NCBI RefSeq assembly: GCF_000186225.1
Contig: NC_014933.1
Location: forward strand, 2,976,001-3,040,000
DNA from: Bacteroides helcogenes P 36-108
GTDB taxonomy: Bacteria; Bacteroidota; Bacteroidia; Bacteroidales; Bacteroidaceae
Reading direction: 5' to 3'
Length of the DNA stretch: 64,000 nucleotides
Within the stretch, counting starts at the first letter, position 1. The number at the start of each line of letters is the position of its first letter. Shown here piece after piece: positions 49,455 to 59,119 of this stretch. A model generated the notes under the pieces. It searched no databases. It had not been told where the DNA came from and was given only the letters and a program-made list of their open reading frames with translations. A program made the position numbers and the translations under genes.

Positions 49455-52400
49455 ATGGAACTATTAGTATATAAAGCTTCCGCCGGCTCCGGCAAGACCT
49501 TTACACTGGCTGTGGAGTACATCAAACATTTGATACAGAACCCGCATGCTTACCGACAGATTCTTGCCGTGACCTTCACCAACAAGGCCACGGCCGAAAT
49601 GAAAGAACGTATTCTCCAACAACTTTACGGCATCTGGAAAGGCGATCCGGCTTCCGATGCCTATCTGTCGCGCATCAAGGAAGATCTGGGAAAAAGAAAA
49701 GACAACCTGTCGGAGACTGAAGTCATCTCGCCCTTCACGGCAGGAAGCGAAGACGAGGAACTGAGGAAGCGCGCCGGAATGGCTTTGCAATATATGCTGC
49801 ATGATTACAGCCGCTTCCGCGTAGAAACCATCGACTCTTTTTTTCAGTCTGTCATGCGCAATTTGGCCAGAGAACTGGAGCTTAGTCCGAACCTGAATAT
49901 CGAACTCAATAATACGGAGGTTTTAAGTGATGCGGTAGACAGCCTCATCGAAAAGCTGACTGCCACCTCGCCCGTATTAGCGTGGCTGCTGGAGTATATC
50001 AACGAGCGTATTGCCGATGATAAACGCTGGAATGTCTCCAACGAAGTAAAAGGATTCGGACGTAATATCTTTGATGAAAGTTATATGGAACGGGGCGAGA
50101 AACTGCGCCAATGCCTTCGTGATCCCGACGCTCTGAAGCTTTACCGGGAAGTGTTGCGCGACATGGAAACCGAAGCGCTGGAGCAGATGAAAGCCTTCTA
50201 TGACCAGTTTGAAGGAGAGCTTGAAGGACATAACCTCACCCCCGAAGACTTGAAAGGAGGTACACGAGGCATAGGCAGCTATTTCCGCAAGCTGCGCGAC
50301 GGCAAACTGACGGACAAAGATGTCATCACCGTCACCCTGCAAAACAGTCTGGCGGATGCCAAAAACTGGGCCACAAAGACATCCCGACGCCGGGATGATA
50401 TCGTCCGTCTGGCCGAGACCAGCCTTCTCCCCCTCCTGCAAGACGCAGAAAGACTGCGTCCGCAGAAGAGCCGCACCCTGAACAGTTGCCGCCTTTCCTT
50501 GCAGCACCTGAACAAGCTGCGACTTCTCAATCACATAGACGAGGAAGTGCGCACGCTGAACAGAGAGCACAACCGCTTCCTCCTTTCAGACACCAGCGCC
50601 TTGCTACATAAACTGGTGCGTGAAGGGGACTCTTCTTTCGTGTTCGAGAAGATAGGAGCCAACATACGCAATGTGATGATCGACGAGTTTCAGGACACCA
50701 GCCGCATGCAATGGGACAACTTCCGCCTGCTGCTGCTCGAAGGGCTATCGCAGGGGGCCGACAGCCTGATTGTGGGTGACGTGAAGCAATCCATCTACCG
50801 ATGGCGCAACGGTGACTGGGGCATACTGAACAGTCTGGGAAATGACGACGAGACAACGCCGGGCTACGGGCAGGCAATGAAGAACGGCGGACTGCCGAGC
50901 CACTTCCCCGTCCGCGTAGAAACCCTGAAGACAAACAGGCGAAGCGAAACCCGCATCATCCGCTTTAACAACGCGCTATTCACCTTGGCCGCCAATTACC
51001 TCAACACGCTGTACCTTGATGAGCTGAAAAAGGAATGCTATCCCCTGAAACGCGCTTATGCCGACGTGGCGCAAGAATCGCCCAAAACCAAAGAGCGCGG
51101 CTACATCAAAGCCTCCTTCCTCAGTCCGGATGAAGAACACAACTATACCGAGCAAACACTCGCGGCCATGGGCAAGCAAGTGCGAGAGCTGCTGGACGCA
51201 GGCGTGCGGCCTGACGACATCACAATCCTGGTGCGTAAAAACAAGAACATCCCCCCAATTGCCGACTACTTCGACAAAGAACTGCGGTTGGCGGTAGTTT
51301 CCGACGAAGCATTCCGATTGGACGCCTCGCAAGCCGTATGCATGCTGATGGACGCCCTCCGCTACCTGTCCAATCCAGAGAACATAATAGCCAAAGCCTC
51401 GCTCATCGTCGGCTATCAGACGATATTCTCCCCCCAGGCCACGCCGGCCGAAGCAATGCAGCCCCAAGCCATCCTATCCGACGAGATGTTGCCACCAGCA
51501 TTCACTTCACGCATGGAGACACTACGCCTGATGCCCCTATATGAGCTCTTAGAAGAACTGTTCGGCATATTCGGAATGAGCCGCGTCGAAAAGCAAGACG
51601 CCTACCTGTTCTCCTTCTTCGATGCCGTGACGGAATACCTCCAGAACAACTCTTCCGAACCGGACAGCTTCATACGCTTCTGGGAAGAAACCCTCTGCGC
51701 CAAAACCATACCCGGCGGCGAGACGGACGGAATCCGCATTCTGTCCATTCACAAGTCCAAAGGACTGGAGTTCCACACGGTACTCGTGCCCTTCTGCGAC
51801 TGGAAGCTGGAAAACGAAACGAACAACCAACTCGTGTGGTGCACCGCCCCCGAAGCACCCTACAATGCCATCAACCTGATTCCCGTCAGCTATTCGGCCA
51901 CCATGGCAGAGTCCGTTTATCAAGAAGACTACTTGCGCGAACGGCTGCAACTCTGGGTGGACAACCTCAACCTGCTTTACGTGGCCCTTACCCGCGCCGG
52001 AAAAAACCTCATTCTCTGGAGCAAGAAAGACCAAAAAGGCACAATGGCGGAACTGCTGGCCCACACCTTGCCACAAATGGCCCACACGGGAACCGGTGGC
52101 TGGAACGAAGAACAGTCCGTCTATGAAGATGGACAGCCCTGCCCTTCGGCCACAAAAGCTCCAGCCACCGCCTCCCCCACCTTCATCAACAAGCTGACAC
52201 AAAAGCCGGCGAAGCTGCCCGTACACATGGAAAGCATGCTGCACGACATCGAGTTCCGCCAGTCCAACCGTTCGGCGGACTTCATAGCGGGAGTGGACGA
52301 GGAACAGTCCGACCAACGCTTCATCAACCGCGGACGCCTGCTGCACACCCTCTTCTCCGACATCGAAACGGAGGCCGACATCGACGACGCCATCAGCCGG

Positions 52401-52769
52401 CTCGTATTCGAAGGCATCATCGGGCACACCGAAACCGAACAGCAGATAAGAGAACTTACCCGCCGAGCCTTCACGCAGCCCATGGTCAAAGACTGGTACT
52501 CAGGCTCATGGCAGCTCTTCAACGAATGCGACATCATCTGGCAGGAAGAAGGAGAACTGCGCACCCGACGCCCCGACCGCGTGATGATGAAGGACGGAGA
52601 AACCGTGGTGGTGGACTTCAAGTTCGGCAAACCCGACAAGAAGTACAACAAGCAGGTGCAAGGATATATGCAACTGCTGGCATGCATGGGCTACGCCCCC
52701 CAAAAGATCAGGGGCTATCTGTGGTACGTGGAAGAAGGAAGCGTGGAAGAAGTGCGTGCAGCGGTGTGA
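49455..52769 (+). CDS. addA: AddA/RecB-like UvrD-family helicase-nuclease
   Basis: A 1104-residue protein. The Walker A loop YKASAGSGKTFTL (Lys14) opens the protein. Further SF1 motifs are VTFTNKATAEMKERI, IDEFQDTSRMQW, GDVKQSIYRWRNGD, the block IHKSKGLEFHTVLVPF and VALTRAGKNL. A C-terminal PD-(D/E)XK nuclease has RPDRVMMKDG and VVDFKFGK. With the AddB-like gene downstream it should process double-strand breaks for recombination. The symbol is by domain design; in this phylum it may also be called RecB-like. Confidence 0.88.
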   Translation: MELLVYKASAGSGKTFTLAVEYIKHLIQNPHAYRQILAVTFTNKATAEMKERILQQLYGIWKGDPASDAYLSRIKEDLGKRKDNLSETEVISPFTAGSEDEELRKRAGMALQYMLHDYSRFRVETIDSFFQSVMRNLARELELSPNLNIELNNTEVLSDAVDSLIEKLTATSPVLAWLLEYINERIADDKRWNVSNEVKGFGRNIFDESYMERGEKLRQCLRDPDALKLYREVLRDMETEALEQMKAFYDQFEGELEGHNLTPEDLKGGTRGIGSYFRKLRDGKLTDKDVITVTLQNSLADAKNWATKTSRRRDDIVRLAETSLLPLLQDAERLRPQKSRTLNSCRLSLQHLNKLRLLNHIDEEVRTLNREHNRFLLSDTSALLHKLVREGDSSFVFEKIGANIRNVMIDEFQDTSRMQWDNFRLLLLEGLSQGADSLIVGDVKQSIYRWRNGDWGILNSLGNDDETTPGYGQAMKNGGLPSHFPVRVETLKTNRRSETRIIRFNNALFTLAANYLNTLYLDELKKECYPLKRAYADVAQESPKTKERGYIKASFLSPDEEHNYTEQTLAAMGKQVRELLDAGVRPDDITILVRKNKNIPPIADYFDKELRLAVVSDEAFRLDASQAVCMLMDALRYLSNPENIIAKASLIVGYQTIFSPQATPAEAMQPQAILSDEMLPPAFTSRMETLRLMPLYELLEELFGIFGMSRVEKQDAYLFSFFDAVTEYLQNNSSEPDSFIRFWEETLCAKTIPGGETDGIRILSIHKSKGLEFHTVLVPFCDWKLENETNNQLVWCTAPEAPYNAINLIPVSYSATMAESVYQEDYLRERLQLWVDNLNLLYVALTRAGKNLILWSKKDQKGTMAELLAHTLPQMAHTGTGGWNEEQSVYEDGQPCPSATKAPATASPTFINKLTQKPAKLPVHMESMLHDIEFRQSNRSADFIAGVDEEQSDQRFINRGRLLHTLFSDIETEADIDDAISRLVFEGIIGHTETEQQIRELTRRAFTQPMVKDWYSGSWQLFNECDIIWQEEGELRTRRPDRVMMKDGETVVVDFKFGKPDKKYNKQVQGYMQLLACMGYAPQKIRGYLWYVEEGSVEEVRAAV

Positions 52770-52791
52770 CAGCCCCCCCGCACGTAGCACA

Positions 52792-52895
52792 TATCCTGTA
52801 CAGGATAAGAAAATATCTTTCACAGGATAAAGAAATATCCCTCATAAGATAATTTTATATCTTTATCAGGATAATTGTTTATCTTTGTAAAGATA
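52792..52895. promoter_or_regulatory. Array of five TATC-N8-GATA sites at 22-bp intervals
   Basis: Sites start at 52792, 52814, 52836, 52858 and 52880, each 16 bp, with 6-bp A+T-rich spacers. TATC and GATA ends are invariant in all five. The first is a perfect palindrome (TATCCTGTACAGGATA). The fifth overlaps a -7 element TATCTTTG (52880-52887) of the small gene starting at 52919. The 22-bp period puts every site on one helix face, as expected for cooperative binding of a dimeric regulator. Confidence 0.8.
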
Positions 52896-52918
52896 TAAAC
52901 TAATAACAGCATAGAACG

Positions 52919-53173
52919 ATGAGCAAGAAAAGAGCAAAATGGAAAGTGCACCTGACACACTCCAACTACAACGGACAGAAAGAAGCGGTCTATCCCCGGC
53001 TTCTGTCGCCCGAAACCCGCGACCTAAACGACCTCATAGACCTTGCCCCACGCGATCTCAAACCGAGGCAATACCTCGTACGTATCGTCAGCCAATACAC
53101 CACGAACCCCAATCCCATGAAGCAAGCGGCAGAATACACCACCAATACGCCACTCGCTGTGGAAGCCCAATAA
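52919..53173 (+). CDS. Small basic protein of unknown function in addA-addB gap
   Basis: An 84-residue protein, very basic at the N-terminus (MSKKRAKWKVHLTH), with a central acidic/hydrophobic helix-like part (LLSPETRDLNDLIDLAPRDL) and a polar tail. I recognise no family. It has its own -7 element 31 bp upstream, under the 22-bp repeat array, and ends 26 bp before the AddB-like start, so the two are probably one transcript. Codon use is C-rich like the flanking genes. It could be a DNA-binding regulator of the array, but that is a guess. Confidence 0.6.
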   Translation: MSKKRAKWKVHLTHSNYNGQKEAVYPRLLSPETRDLNDLIDLAPRDLKPRQYLVRIVSQYTTNPNPMKQAAEYTTNTPLAVEAQ

Positions 53174-53199
53174 ATTTAAAAACACATACCCCAACCACC

Positions 53200-56169
53200 A
53201 TGACCCCATTCCTGCAACTTGTAGCCCACGACCTCCACTCCAAAATAGGAGACGACCTCTCGCGCACCGCCATCGTATTCCCCAACAAACGCGCCAGTCT
53301 CTTCTTCAACGAATATCTGGCAGCAGAATCCACCCGCCCCCTGTGGTCACCCGCCTATGTCAGTATCAGCGAACTCTTCCGCCGCCTTTCGCCCTTGAAG
53401 CAGGGAGACCCCATACGCCTGACGTGCGAACTCTACAAAGTATTCCGCCAAGAAACCCGCAGCGAAGAAACCCTTGACGACTTCTACTTTTGGGGCGAAC
53501 TGCTGATAAGCGACTTCGACGATGCCGACAAGAATCTCGTCGATGCCGCACGCCTCTTTGCCAACCTCCGCGACCTGAAGGACATCATGGACGACCAAGA
53601 CTTTCTGGACCCCGAACAAGAAGAAGCCATCCGACAGTTCTTCCTTAACTTCTCCATAGAAAAACGCACGGAACTGAAAGCCCGCTTCATCTCCCTATGG
53701 GACAAACTGGGAGACATCTACCACCGATACCGCGAAAACCTCACACGTCTGGGCATAGCCTACGAAGGCATGCTCTACCGCAACGTCATCGAGCAACTCG
53801 ACACCGACCAGCTACGCTACGACCGCTACGTCTTTGTAGGCTTCAATGTGCTGAACAAAGTGGAAACCCACTTCTTCCTCCGCCTGCAAGATGCCGGAAA
53901 AGCCATGTTCTACTGGGATTACGACACTTTCTATACCCGTATGCCCCACCAACAAACACCACCCTACAACCACGAAGCAGGCGAATTCATACTCCGCAAC
54001 CTCAAACTCTTCCCCAACCAACTGCCCGAAACAGCCTTCGATACCTTACGCCTCCCCAAGCAAGTGACCTTCATCTCCGCACCCACCGAAAACGCGCAGG
54101 CACGCCACCTCCCGCAGTGGATAAGGGAAACAACAGGCACACAAAGAGCCGAAGAGGCCACGAGCAGAGAACGGAAAGACGGAACCGACGACACACTAAG
54201 AACCAAAGCAGCCGCAAACGACGGGATTACAAAAGAAAAGGAAAACGCCGTTGTACTCTGCAACGAATCCCTGCTGCTGCCCGTACTCCATTCCATCCCC
54301 CCCACGGTGAAGAACGTCAACATCACCATGGGCTTCCCCTTAGTGCAGACTCCCGTGTACAGCTTCATCAACTCCCTGATGGAATTGCAAACCACCGGCT
54401 ATCGAAGCGACACAGGACGCTACACCTACGAAGCCGTGCTCGCCGTATTGAAGCATCCCTACACTCGCCTACTCTCTCCACTTGCCGAGACTCTGGAAAG
54501 ACAACTGACACAAAACAACCGCTTCTACCCTCTCCCCTCAGAACTCCGGCAAGACACTTTTCTCACCCGGGTCTTCACTCCACAAAGCAGTATATCCGCC
54601 CTCTGCCTCTACCTCACCGACCTCCTTCGTGAAGTAACCGTGATTTACCGTCGCAAAGACGACTCGGATGACATCTTCAACCAACTGTACCGCGAATCCC
54701 TGTTCAAAAGCTACACCATTGCCAACCGCCTCCTCAACCTCATCGAAACCGAAGAACTGAACGGTCTGCGGACAGACACTCTGAAGCGGCTGCTCGGACG
54801 GTTGCTCACCTCCGCAAACATCCCCTTCCATGGCGAACCCGCCATCGGAATGCAGGTAATGGGTGTGCTCGAAACCCGCAACCTCGACTTCCGCAACCTC
54901 ATCATACTCTCGCTCAACGAAGGACAATTGCCCAAAGCCGGTGGCGAAGCCTCATTCATCCCCTACAACCTGCGCCGAGCCTTCGGCATGACCACCATCG
55001 AACACAAGAATGCGGTCTATGCCTACTACTTCTACCGCCTTGTGCAGCGGGCAGAAAACATCACCCTGCTGTATAGCACCGCCTCCGATGGGATGAACCG
55101 CGGCGAGATGTCACGCTTCATGCTACAATTCCTCATAGAATCCCCGCACGACATCTCACTGCGATACCTCGAAGCCGGACAATCACCCCAATCCACCCGC
55201 GAAATCCGTATAGACAAAACCCCGGAAATACTGGAACGGATGTACCGCACCTACGACATCCGCCGTAACTCCAAAGCACTGTTCTCTCCCTCTGCCCTCA
55301 ACGCCTATCTGGACTGCCGCCTAAAGTTCTACTACCGCTACATAGCCCAGCTCAAGGCTCCCAATGAAGTCAGCGCCGAGATCGATTCCGCCCTTTTCGG
55401 AACCATCTTCCATTACTCGGCCCAGTTGGCGTATGAAGCCCTCACGACCCATGGCAAGGAAATACGGAAGGAAGCCCTGGAAGCCCTGTTGAAGAATGAC
55501 ACGCGGCTTCAGTCCTATGTGGACAATGCCTTCAAGAAAGAGTTTTTCCACGTTCCTTCCACCGAGCAACCGGAATACAACGGCACTCAACTCATCCACT
55601 CCAAAGTCATAGCCTCCTATCTACGCCAACTCCTGCGCAACGACCTGCAATATGCTCCCTTCAACATGGAGGCGATGGAGAAGCCGGTGGATGAGACCAT
55701 AGAAACAGACACCCCCTTGGGAAAGCTACTCCTCAAAATAGGAGGAACCATAGACCGCATGGACAGCAAAGGAGATACCTTGCGCATTGTGGATTACAAA
55801 ACCGGAGGCGTCCCCAAGATTCCCGAAAATATAGAGCAACTTTTCACCCCCTCCACCAGCCGTCCGAACTATATTTTCCAGACATTTCTGTACGCTGCCA
55901 TCATGTGCCGTAAGCAACCGTTGAAAGTAGCACCCGCCCTGCTCTACATCCACAAGGCAGCATCCGAAAGTTACTCCCCCGTCATTGAGATGGGAGCGCC
56001 CCGCCAGCCCAAAATTCCTATCAGCAACTTCGCTCTCCATGAAGACGAGTTCCGCGAAAGGCTGCAGACACTCCTGCGGGAAATATATAGTCGGGAAACA
56101 CCCTTTGACCAAACGGAAGATACAAAACAATGTGAGTTTTGCGACTTTCGCAGCCTGTGCAAACGATGA
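53200..56169 (+). CDS. addB: AddB-like nuclease subunit (PD-(D/E)XK, iron-sulfur staple)
   Basis: A 989-residue protein from ATG 53200. FPNKRASLFFNEYLA (~27) replaces a full Walker loop, as in AddB. The C-terminal nuclease has FGTIFHYSAQLAYEAL, GGTIDRMD and IVDYKTGG. Cys706 with Cys978, Cys981 and Cys987 (C...C-x2-C-x5-C) matches the AddB 4Fe-4S staple. A charged low-complexity stretch at ~310-350 looks like an added linker. It should pair with the AddA-like protein. The frame upstream of ATG 53200 overlaps the small gene and is not used. Confidence 0.88.
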   Translation: MTPFLQLVAHDLHSKIGDDLSRTAIVFPNKRASLFFNEYLAAESTRPLWSPAYVSISELFRRLSPLKQGDPIRLTCELYKVFRQETRSEETLDDFYFWGELLISDFDDADKNLVDAARLFANLRDLKDIMDDQDFLDPEQEEAIRQFFLNFSIEKRTELKARFISLWDKLGDIYHRYRENLTRLGIAYEGMLYRNVIEQLDTDQLRYDRYVFVGFNVLNKVETHFFLRLQDAGKAMFYWDYDTFYTRMPHQQTPPYNHEAGEFILRNLKLFPNQLPETAFDTLRLPKQVTFISAPTENAQARHLPQWIRETTGTQRAEEATSRERKDGTDDTLRTKAAANDGITKEKENAVVLCNESLLLPVLHSIPPTVKNVNITMGFPLVQTPVYSFINSLMELQTTGYRSDTGRYTYEAVLAVLKHPYTRLLSPLAETLERQLTQNNRFYPLPSELRQDTFLTRVFTPQSSISALCLYLTDLLREVTVIYRRKDDSDDIFNQLYRESLFKSYTIANRLLNLIETEELNGLRTDTLKRLLGRLLTSANIPFHGEPAIGMQVMGVLETRNLDFRNLIILSLNEGQLPKAGGEASFIPYNLRRAFGMTTIEHKNAVYAYYFYRLVQRAENITLLYSTASDGMNRGEMSRFMLQFLIESPHDISLRYLEAGQSPQSTREIRIDKTPEILERMYRTYDIRRNSKALFSPSALNAYLDCRLKFYYRYIAQLKAPNEVSAEIDSALFGTIFHYSAQLAYEALTTHGKEIRKEALEALLKNDTRLQSYVDNAFKKEFFHVPSTEQPEYNGTQLIHSKVIASYLRQLLRNDLQYAPFNMEAMEKPVDETIETDTPLGKLLLKIGGTIDRMDSKGDTLRIVDYKTGGVPKIPENIEQLFTPSTSRPNYIFQTFLYAAIMCRKQPLKVAPALLYIHKAASESYSPVIEMGAPRQPKIPISNFALHEDEFRERLQTLLREIYSRETPFDQTEDTKQCEFCDFRSLCKR

Positions 56170-56209
56170 TGAGAAGCATCCTTCCTGATTTTAGGCAGGT
56201 GCGGATTAC

Positions 56210-56240
56210 AAAAAAAATCAGGAGGCATTTTGTGCCTCCC
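56210..56240 (-). terminator. Intrinsic terminator downstream of REC-kinase gene
   Basis: On the minus strand GGAGGCA/TGCCTCC (7 bp, loop CAAAA) is followed by TGA and a run of eight T. It lies in the convergent gap with addB. Confidence 0.8.
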
Positions 56241-56316
56241 GACCTCGACAGATATGTAACCTGCCTCTCTTTTTATCGTTTAAACTATTTCTTCTACCTC
56301 CTGAGAAAAACAACGG

Positions 56317-57438
56317 TCACTTCTTCAACGGAACAGAAAAACTGAATACGGAACCTTCTCCTTCTCTGGAAGTGAACCACAATTTTCCACCATTCTTCTT
56401 TACAAAATCCTGGCACAAGAGTAAACCCAATCCTGAACCTTCTTCGTTGTTCGTACCGAATGTACTGAAATGAGTGTCGGTATGCAACAGCTTCTTCTGC
56501 CCTTCTTCACTGATACCACAGCCATGATCATGCACACTGATAACCGCCATTCCGTCCGACTCCTCCATACTCAGCAATACCTCCGAATCTTCCCTGCTGA
56601 ATTTGATAGCATTGCTCAACAAGTTACGGATTACCGTCTTCAGCATATCGATGTCTCCTTTGACATACATCTTTGCAGGCTTGTCCGTACGGATAGTAAT
56701 TTTCTTCAGACCTGCCACCATATCATATATCTCAGTCACACCATCCACTACCTCCACAAGATTGACATCCTGAAAGACAACATTCAACTTACCTATCTGA
56801 CTTTTTGTCCACTTCAGCAAATTATCCAGCAAAGAGAAAACATCTTCCGTCGTCTGGTTGGCCATAGTGAGCAACTCGTACATTTCATCACCAATCTTTT
56901 CAACCGGCAGATTCAATATCAACATATTCAGTACCATTTTGATAGAGCCCATCGGAGAGCGTAAATCGTGAGCGATGACGGAATACAACTTGTCACGCCC
57001 AGCAATTGTGCGTTGCAACTCTTCCGTTTTACTCAGGATGAGACGTTTGGCGGCAACCAAAGAAATCTGATGGGTAACACGGATAATCAGCTCTTCTTTA
57101 TTAAAAGGCTTGGAGATAAAATCATTGCCACCGACCTGAAATCCCTTCACAATATCGGCTGTACTGTTCAGTGCAGTCAGAAAGATGATTGGAATATCTG
57201 CCGTTTTAGGATTCGCCTTCAGATGTTGGGCCACCTCGAAACCACTTAAGTCCGGCATCATCACATCAAGCAATATCAAATCCGGATTTTCCTTATCCAC
57301 CTGTTCCATCGCTTGCCGTCCGTTACTTGCAGTAGCGATTGCAAACTTCTCGTTCGTCAAGAGTACCTTCAACAATAAAACATTTGACATCACATCGTCC
57401 ACGATGAGAATCTTGTACTCGGAAGGATTTATTTCCAT
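56317..57438 (-). CDS. Soluble receiver-histidine kinase hybrid
   Basis: About 373 residues. The receiver comes first (phospho-Asp ~58 in LILLDVMMPD, Lys in ISKPFN), then HisKA with His ~157 in SVIAHDLRSPMGS and an ATPase domain (NLLSNAIKFS, VHDHGCGI, GSGLGLLLC). No membrane segment is seen, so it is cytoplasmic and takes input by phosphotransfer or protein contact. It starts 44 bp after the UDP-xylose synthase gene, in the same direction, so the two may be one transcript. Start M at 57438; an ATG two codons earlier is possible. Confidence 0.9.
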   Translation of the reverse strand: MEINPSEYKILIVDDVMSNVLLLKVLLTNEKFAIATASNGRQAMEQVDKENPDLILLDVMMPDLSGFEVAQHLKANPKTADIPIIFLTALNSTADIVKGFQVGGNDFISKPFNKEELIIRVTHQISLVAAKRLILSKTEELQRTIAGRDKLYSVIAHDLRSPMGSIKMVLNMLILNLPVEKIGDEMYELLTMANQTTEDVFSLLDNLLKWTKSQIGKLNVVFQDVNLVEVVDGVTEIYDMVAGLKKITIRTDKPAKMYVKGDIDMLKTVIRNLLSNAIKFSREDSEVLLSMEESDGMAVISVHDHGCGISEEGQKKLLHTDTHFSTFGTNNEEGSGLGLLLCQDFVKKNGGKLWFTSREGEGSVFSFSVPLKK

Positions 57439-57482
57439 GTTCATCTTTCTATACTGTTTTTCCCGTTATCAAATATAATTAA

Positions 57483-58418
57483 TTAGGAACCACGTTCCTT
57501 GAAATACTCTATAATACGGCGCAAACCATCTTCCAATTCAGTGGTAGGCTTCCAATTTAACTTTTCCCTTGCCAGCGTGATGTCGGGCTTACGTTGCCGA
57601 GGATCATCGTGCGGCAAAGGTTTGAATACAAGTTCCGACTTCGAATTCGTAAGTTTCACCACTTTTTCCGCCAACTCCAGGATAGAGAATTCATGAGGAT
57701 TTCCCAAATTTACGGGACCGATAAAATCATCTTCCGTATCCATCATTCGAATCATGCCTTCTATCAAATCGTCCACATACTGAAAACTACGAGTCTGGTT
57801 ACCCGAACCATAGATTGTAATGCCTTGATTCTGCAATGCCTGAACAACAAAGTTTGACACCACTCTTCCATCATTAGGCAACATCCGAGGACCGTAAGTA
57901 TTGAATATACGTATAATCTTAATCCGTACTCCGTTCTGTCGATGATAATCCATAAACAAAGTCTCCGCACAACGTTTCCCTTCATCATAACAAGAACGGA
58001 TGCCTACCGGATTCACATTTCCCCAATAGTTTTCCACCTGAGGATGAACAACCGGATCACCATAGACCTCACTTGTCGATGCCTGCAATATCTTGGCTTT
58101 TACCTTTTTGGCCAGTTCCAACATATTGATGGCTCCCAGCACAGAAGTCTTTATCGTTTTTATGGCATCGTATTGATAATGGATGGGAGAAGCAGGACAA
58201 GCCAAATTGTAAATTTCGTCAACATCCGCACTATAAGGATATTCTACATCATGATGCACAAATTCAAAAAGAGGATTACCTTTTAAATGGGCAATATTTT
58301 CTTCAGAACCGGTGAATAGATTATCCAGACAAATTACCTGATGTCCATCTTTCATTAACCGTGTACAAAGATGAGAGCCTATAAAGCCGGCACCTCCGCT
58401 AACCAGAATTTTCTTCAT
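57483..58418 (-). CDS. UDP-glucuronate decarboxylase (UDP-xylose synthase)
   Basis: A 311-residue SDR enzyme that turns UDP-glucuronate into UDP-xylose. The NAD loop [14 protein letters not shown] (~8), the blocks [12 protein letters not shown] and [10 protein letters not shown], catalytic Tyr-x3-Lys in SCYDEGKR, and [10 protein letters not shown] match the UXS family closely. The product would feed surface glycan or capsule synthesis. No glycosyltransferases are adjacent. Confidence 0.92.
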   Translation of the reverse strand: MKKILVSGGAGFIGSHLCTRLMKDGHQVICLDNLFTGSEENIAHLKGNPLFEFVHHDVEYPYSADVDEIYNLACPASPIHYQYDAIKTIKTSVLGAINMLELAKKVKAKILQASTSEVYGDPVVHPQVENYWGNVNPVGIRSCYDEGKRCAETLFMDYHRQNGVRIKIIRIFNTYGPRMLPNDGRVVSNFVVQALQNQGITIYGSGNQTRSFQYVDDLIEGMIRMMDTEDDFIGPVNLGNPHEFSILELAEKVVKLTNSKSELVFKPLPHDDPRQRKPDITLAREKLNWKPTTELEDGLRRIIEYFKERGS

Positions 58419-58552
58419 GCAATCTATTTTATAGTGTCTAAAGACATGTACAACTTGTTTGCTACATTTTTATGCTGACAAATGTAGGCGATTTGAATAA
58501 ATTATGCAAGTTTGTGAAGAAATATTTCCCGCGTTAATGAGTATAAAAAGAA

Positions 58553-58574
58553 AAGGATGGAATCAACCATCCTT
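58553..58574 (-). terminator. Intrinsic terminator of GNAT-IbrA-IbrB-like operon
   Basis: AAGGATGG (58553-58560) and CCATCCTT (58567-58574) form an 8-bp stem, 8 bp after the last stop; T-rich DNA (TTCTTTTT) follows on the minus strand. Confidence 0.8.
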
Positions 58575-58582
58575 AAACGTGT

Positions 58583-59119
58583 TTATTTATCATCAGGAAT
58601 ATATTCTTCCGCTTTATCAGGAACACTGAAAGCCTGGTTCGCAAACAAATCCGCAAGTCCAGAAACTTGTTTTAAGCGGAGCACCTCATCCCTATCCATA
58701 CCAATATTTTTCATAATCCATTCATCAGACATGCCGGCACGATCCAGTTCCGCAACAATATTACACATTAATTCTATATTATGTGTTCCACGTGCACGGT
58801 TATGCCTGATAGTGGATGCCATACGGTTGGATAGTTCTTTGTCAATCACAACTACGGGAAGCAAACCATTCTCCCTCTGATAGATTCTTTTAGAAGTTTT
58901 CAATACTTGATAGCGATGAAATCCGTCCACCAGGATATATCCATCCGTTTCTCTGTCATAATAGCACACACATGGCATCGTGAAACCATCTTCCCAGATA
59001 GAAAGCTCCAGTAACTTCATTTCAGGCGGAGCCACTACATTAGGGTTGTAATCATTAGCCTGTATTTTATCTACAGGAATTGCTTTCACGCTATATACCG
59101 GACTTTTATCTACACTCAT
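58583..59119 (-). CDS. ParB-like N-terminal domain protein (IbrB-like)
   Basis: A 178-residue protein. ParB/Srx-type fold with ILVDGFHRYQV (DGFHR at 65-69) and the RHNRARGTHN block (~109), followed by a helix-turn-helix-like part (SDEWIMKNIGMDRDEVLRLKQVSGL). No C-terminal dimer domain and no ParA nearby, so it is not a partition protein. Its ATG overlaps the stop of the PAPS-reductase-like gene by 4 bp. The same gene pair is known as IbrA/IbrB in E. coli, where it activates eib genes by an unknown mechanism. Confidence 0.85.
   Translation of the reverse strand: MSVDKSPVYSVKAIPVDKIQANDYNPNVVAPPEMKLLELSIWEDGFTMPCVCYYDRETDGYILVDGFHRYQVLKTSKRIYQRENGLLPVVVIDKELSNRMASTIRHNRARGTHNIELMCNIVAELDRAGMSDEWIMKNIGMDRDEVLRLKQVSGLADLFANQAFSVPDKAEEYIPDDK

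Noticed and set aside
51549..52427. A 292-codon minus-strand open frame inside the AddA-like gene
   Set aside because: It overlaps conserved helicase motifs on the plus strand; its repetitive Gly/Val composition is typical of antisense frames in C-rich genes.
52792..52895. Possible CRISPR array
   Set aside because: Repeats are only 16 bp with 6-bp A+T-rich spacers and no cas genes nearby; the layout fits operator sites.
53697..54632. A 311-codon plus-strand frame in a different register inside the AddB-like gene
   Set aside because: The product is rich in Arg, His, Pro and Thr with no fold, while the other frame is AddB with nuclease and Fe-S motifs.
58583..59119. ParB-like gene as a plasmid or chromosome partition gene
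   Set aside because: There is no ParA, no parS-like cluster and no dimer domain; it is translationally coupled to a PAPS-reductase-like gene, the IbrA/IbrB layout.
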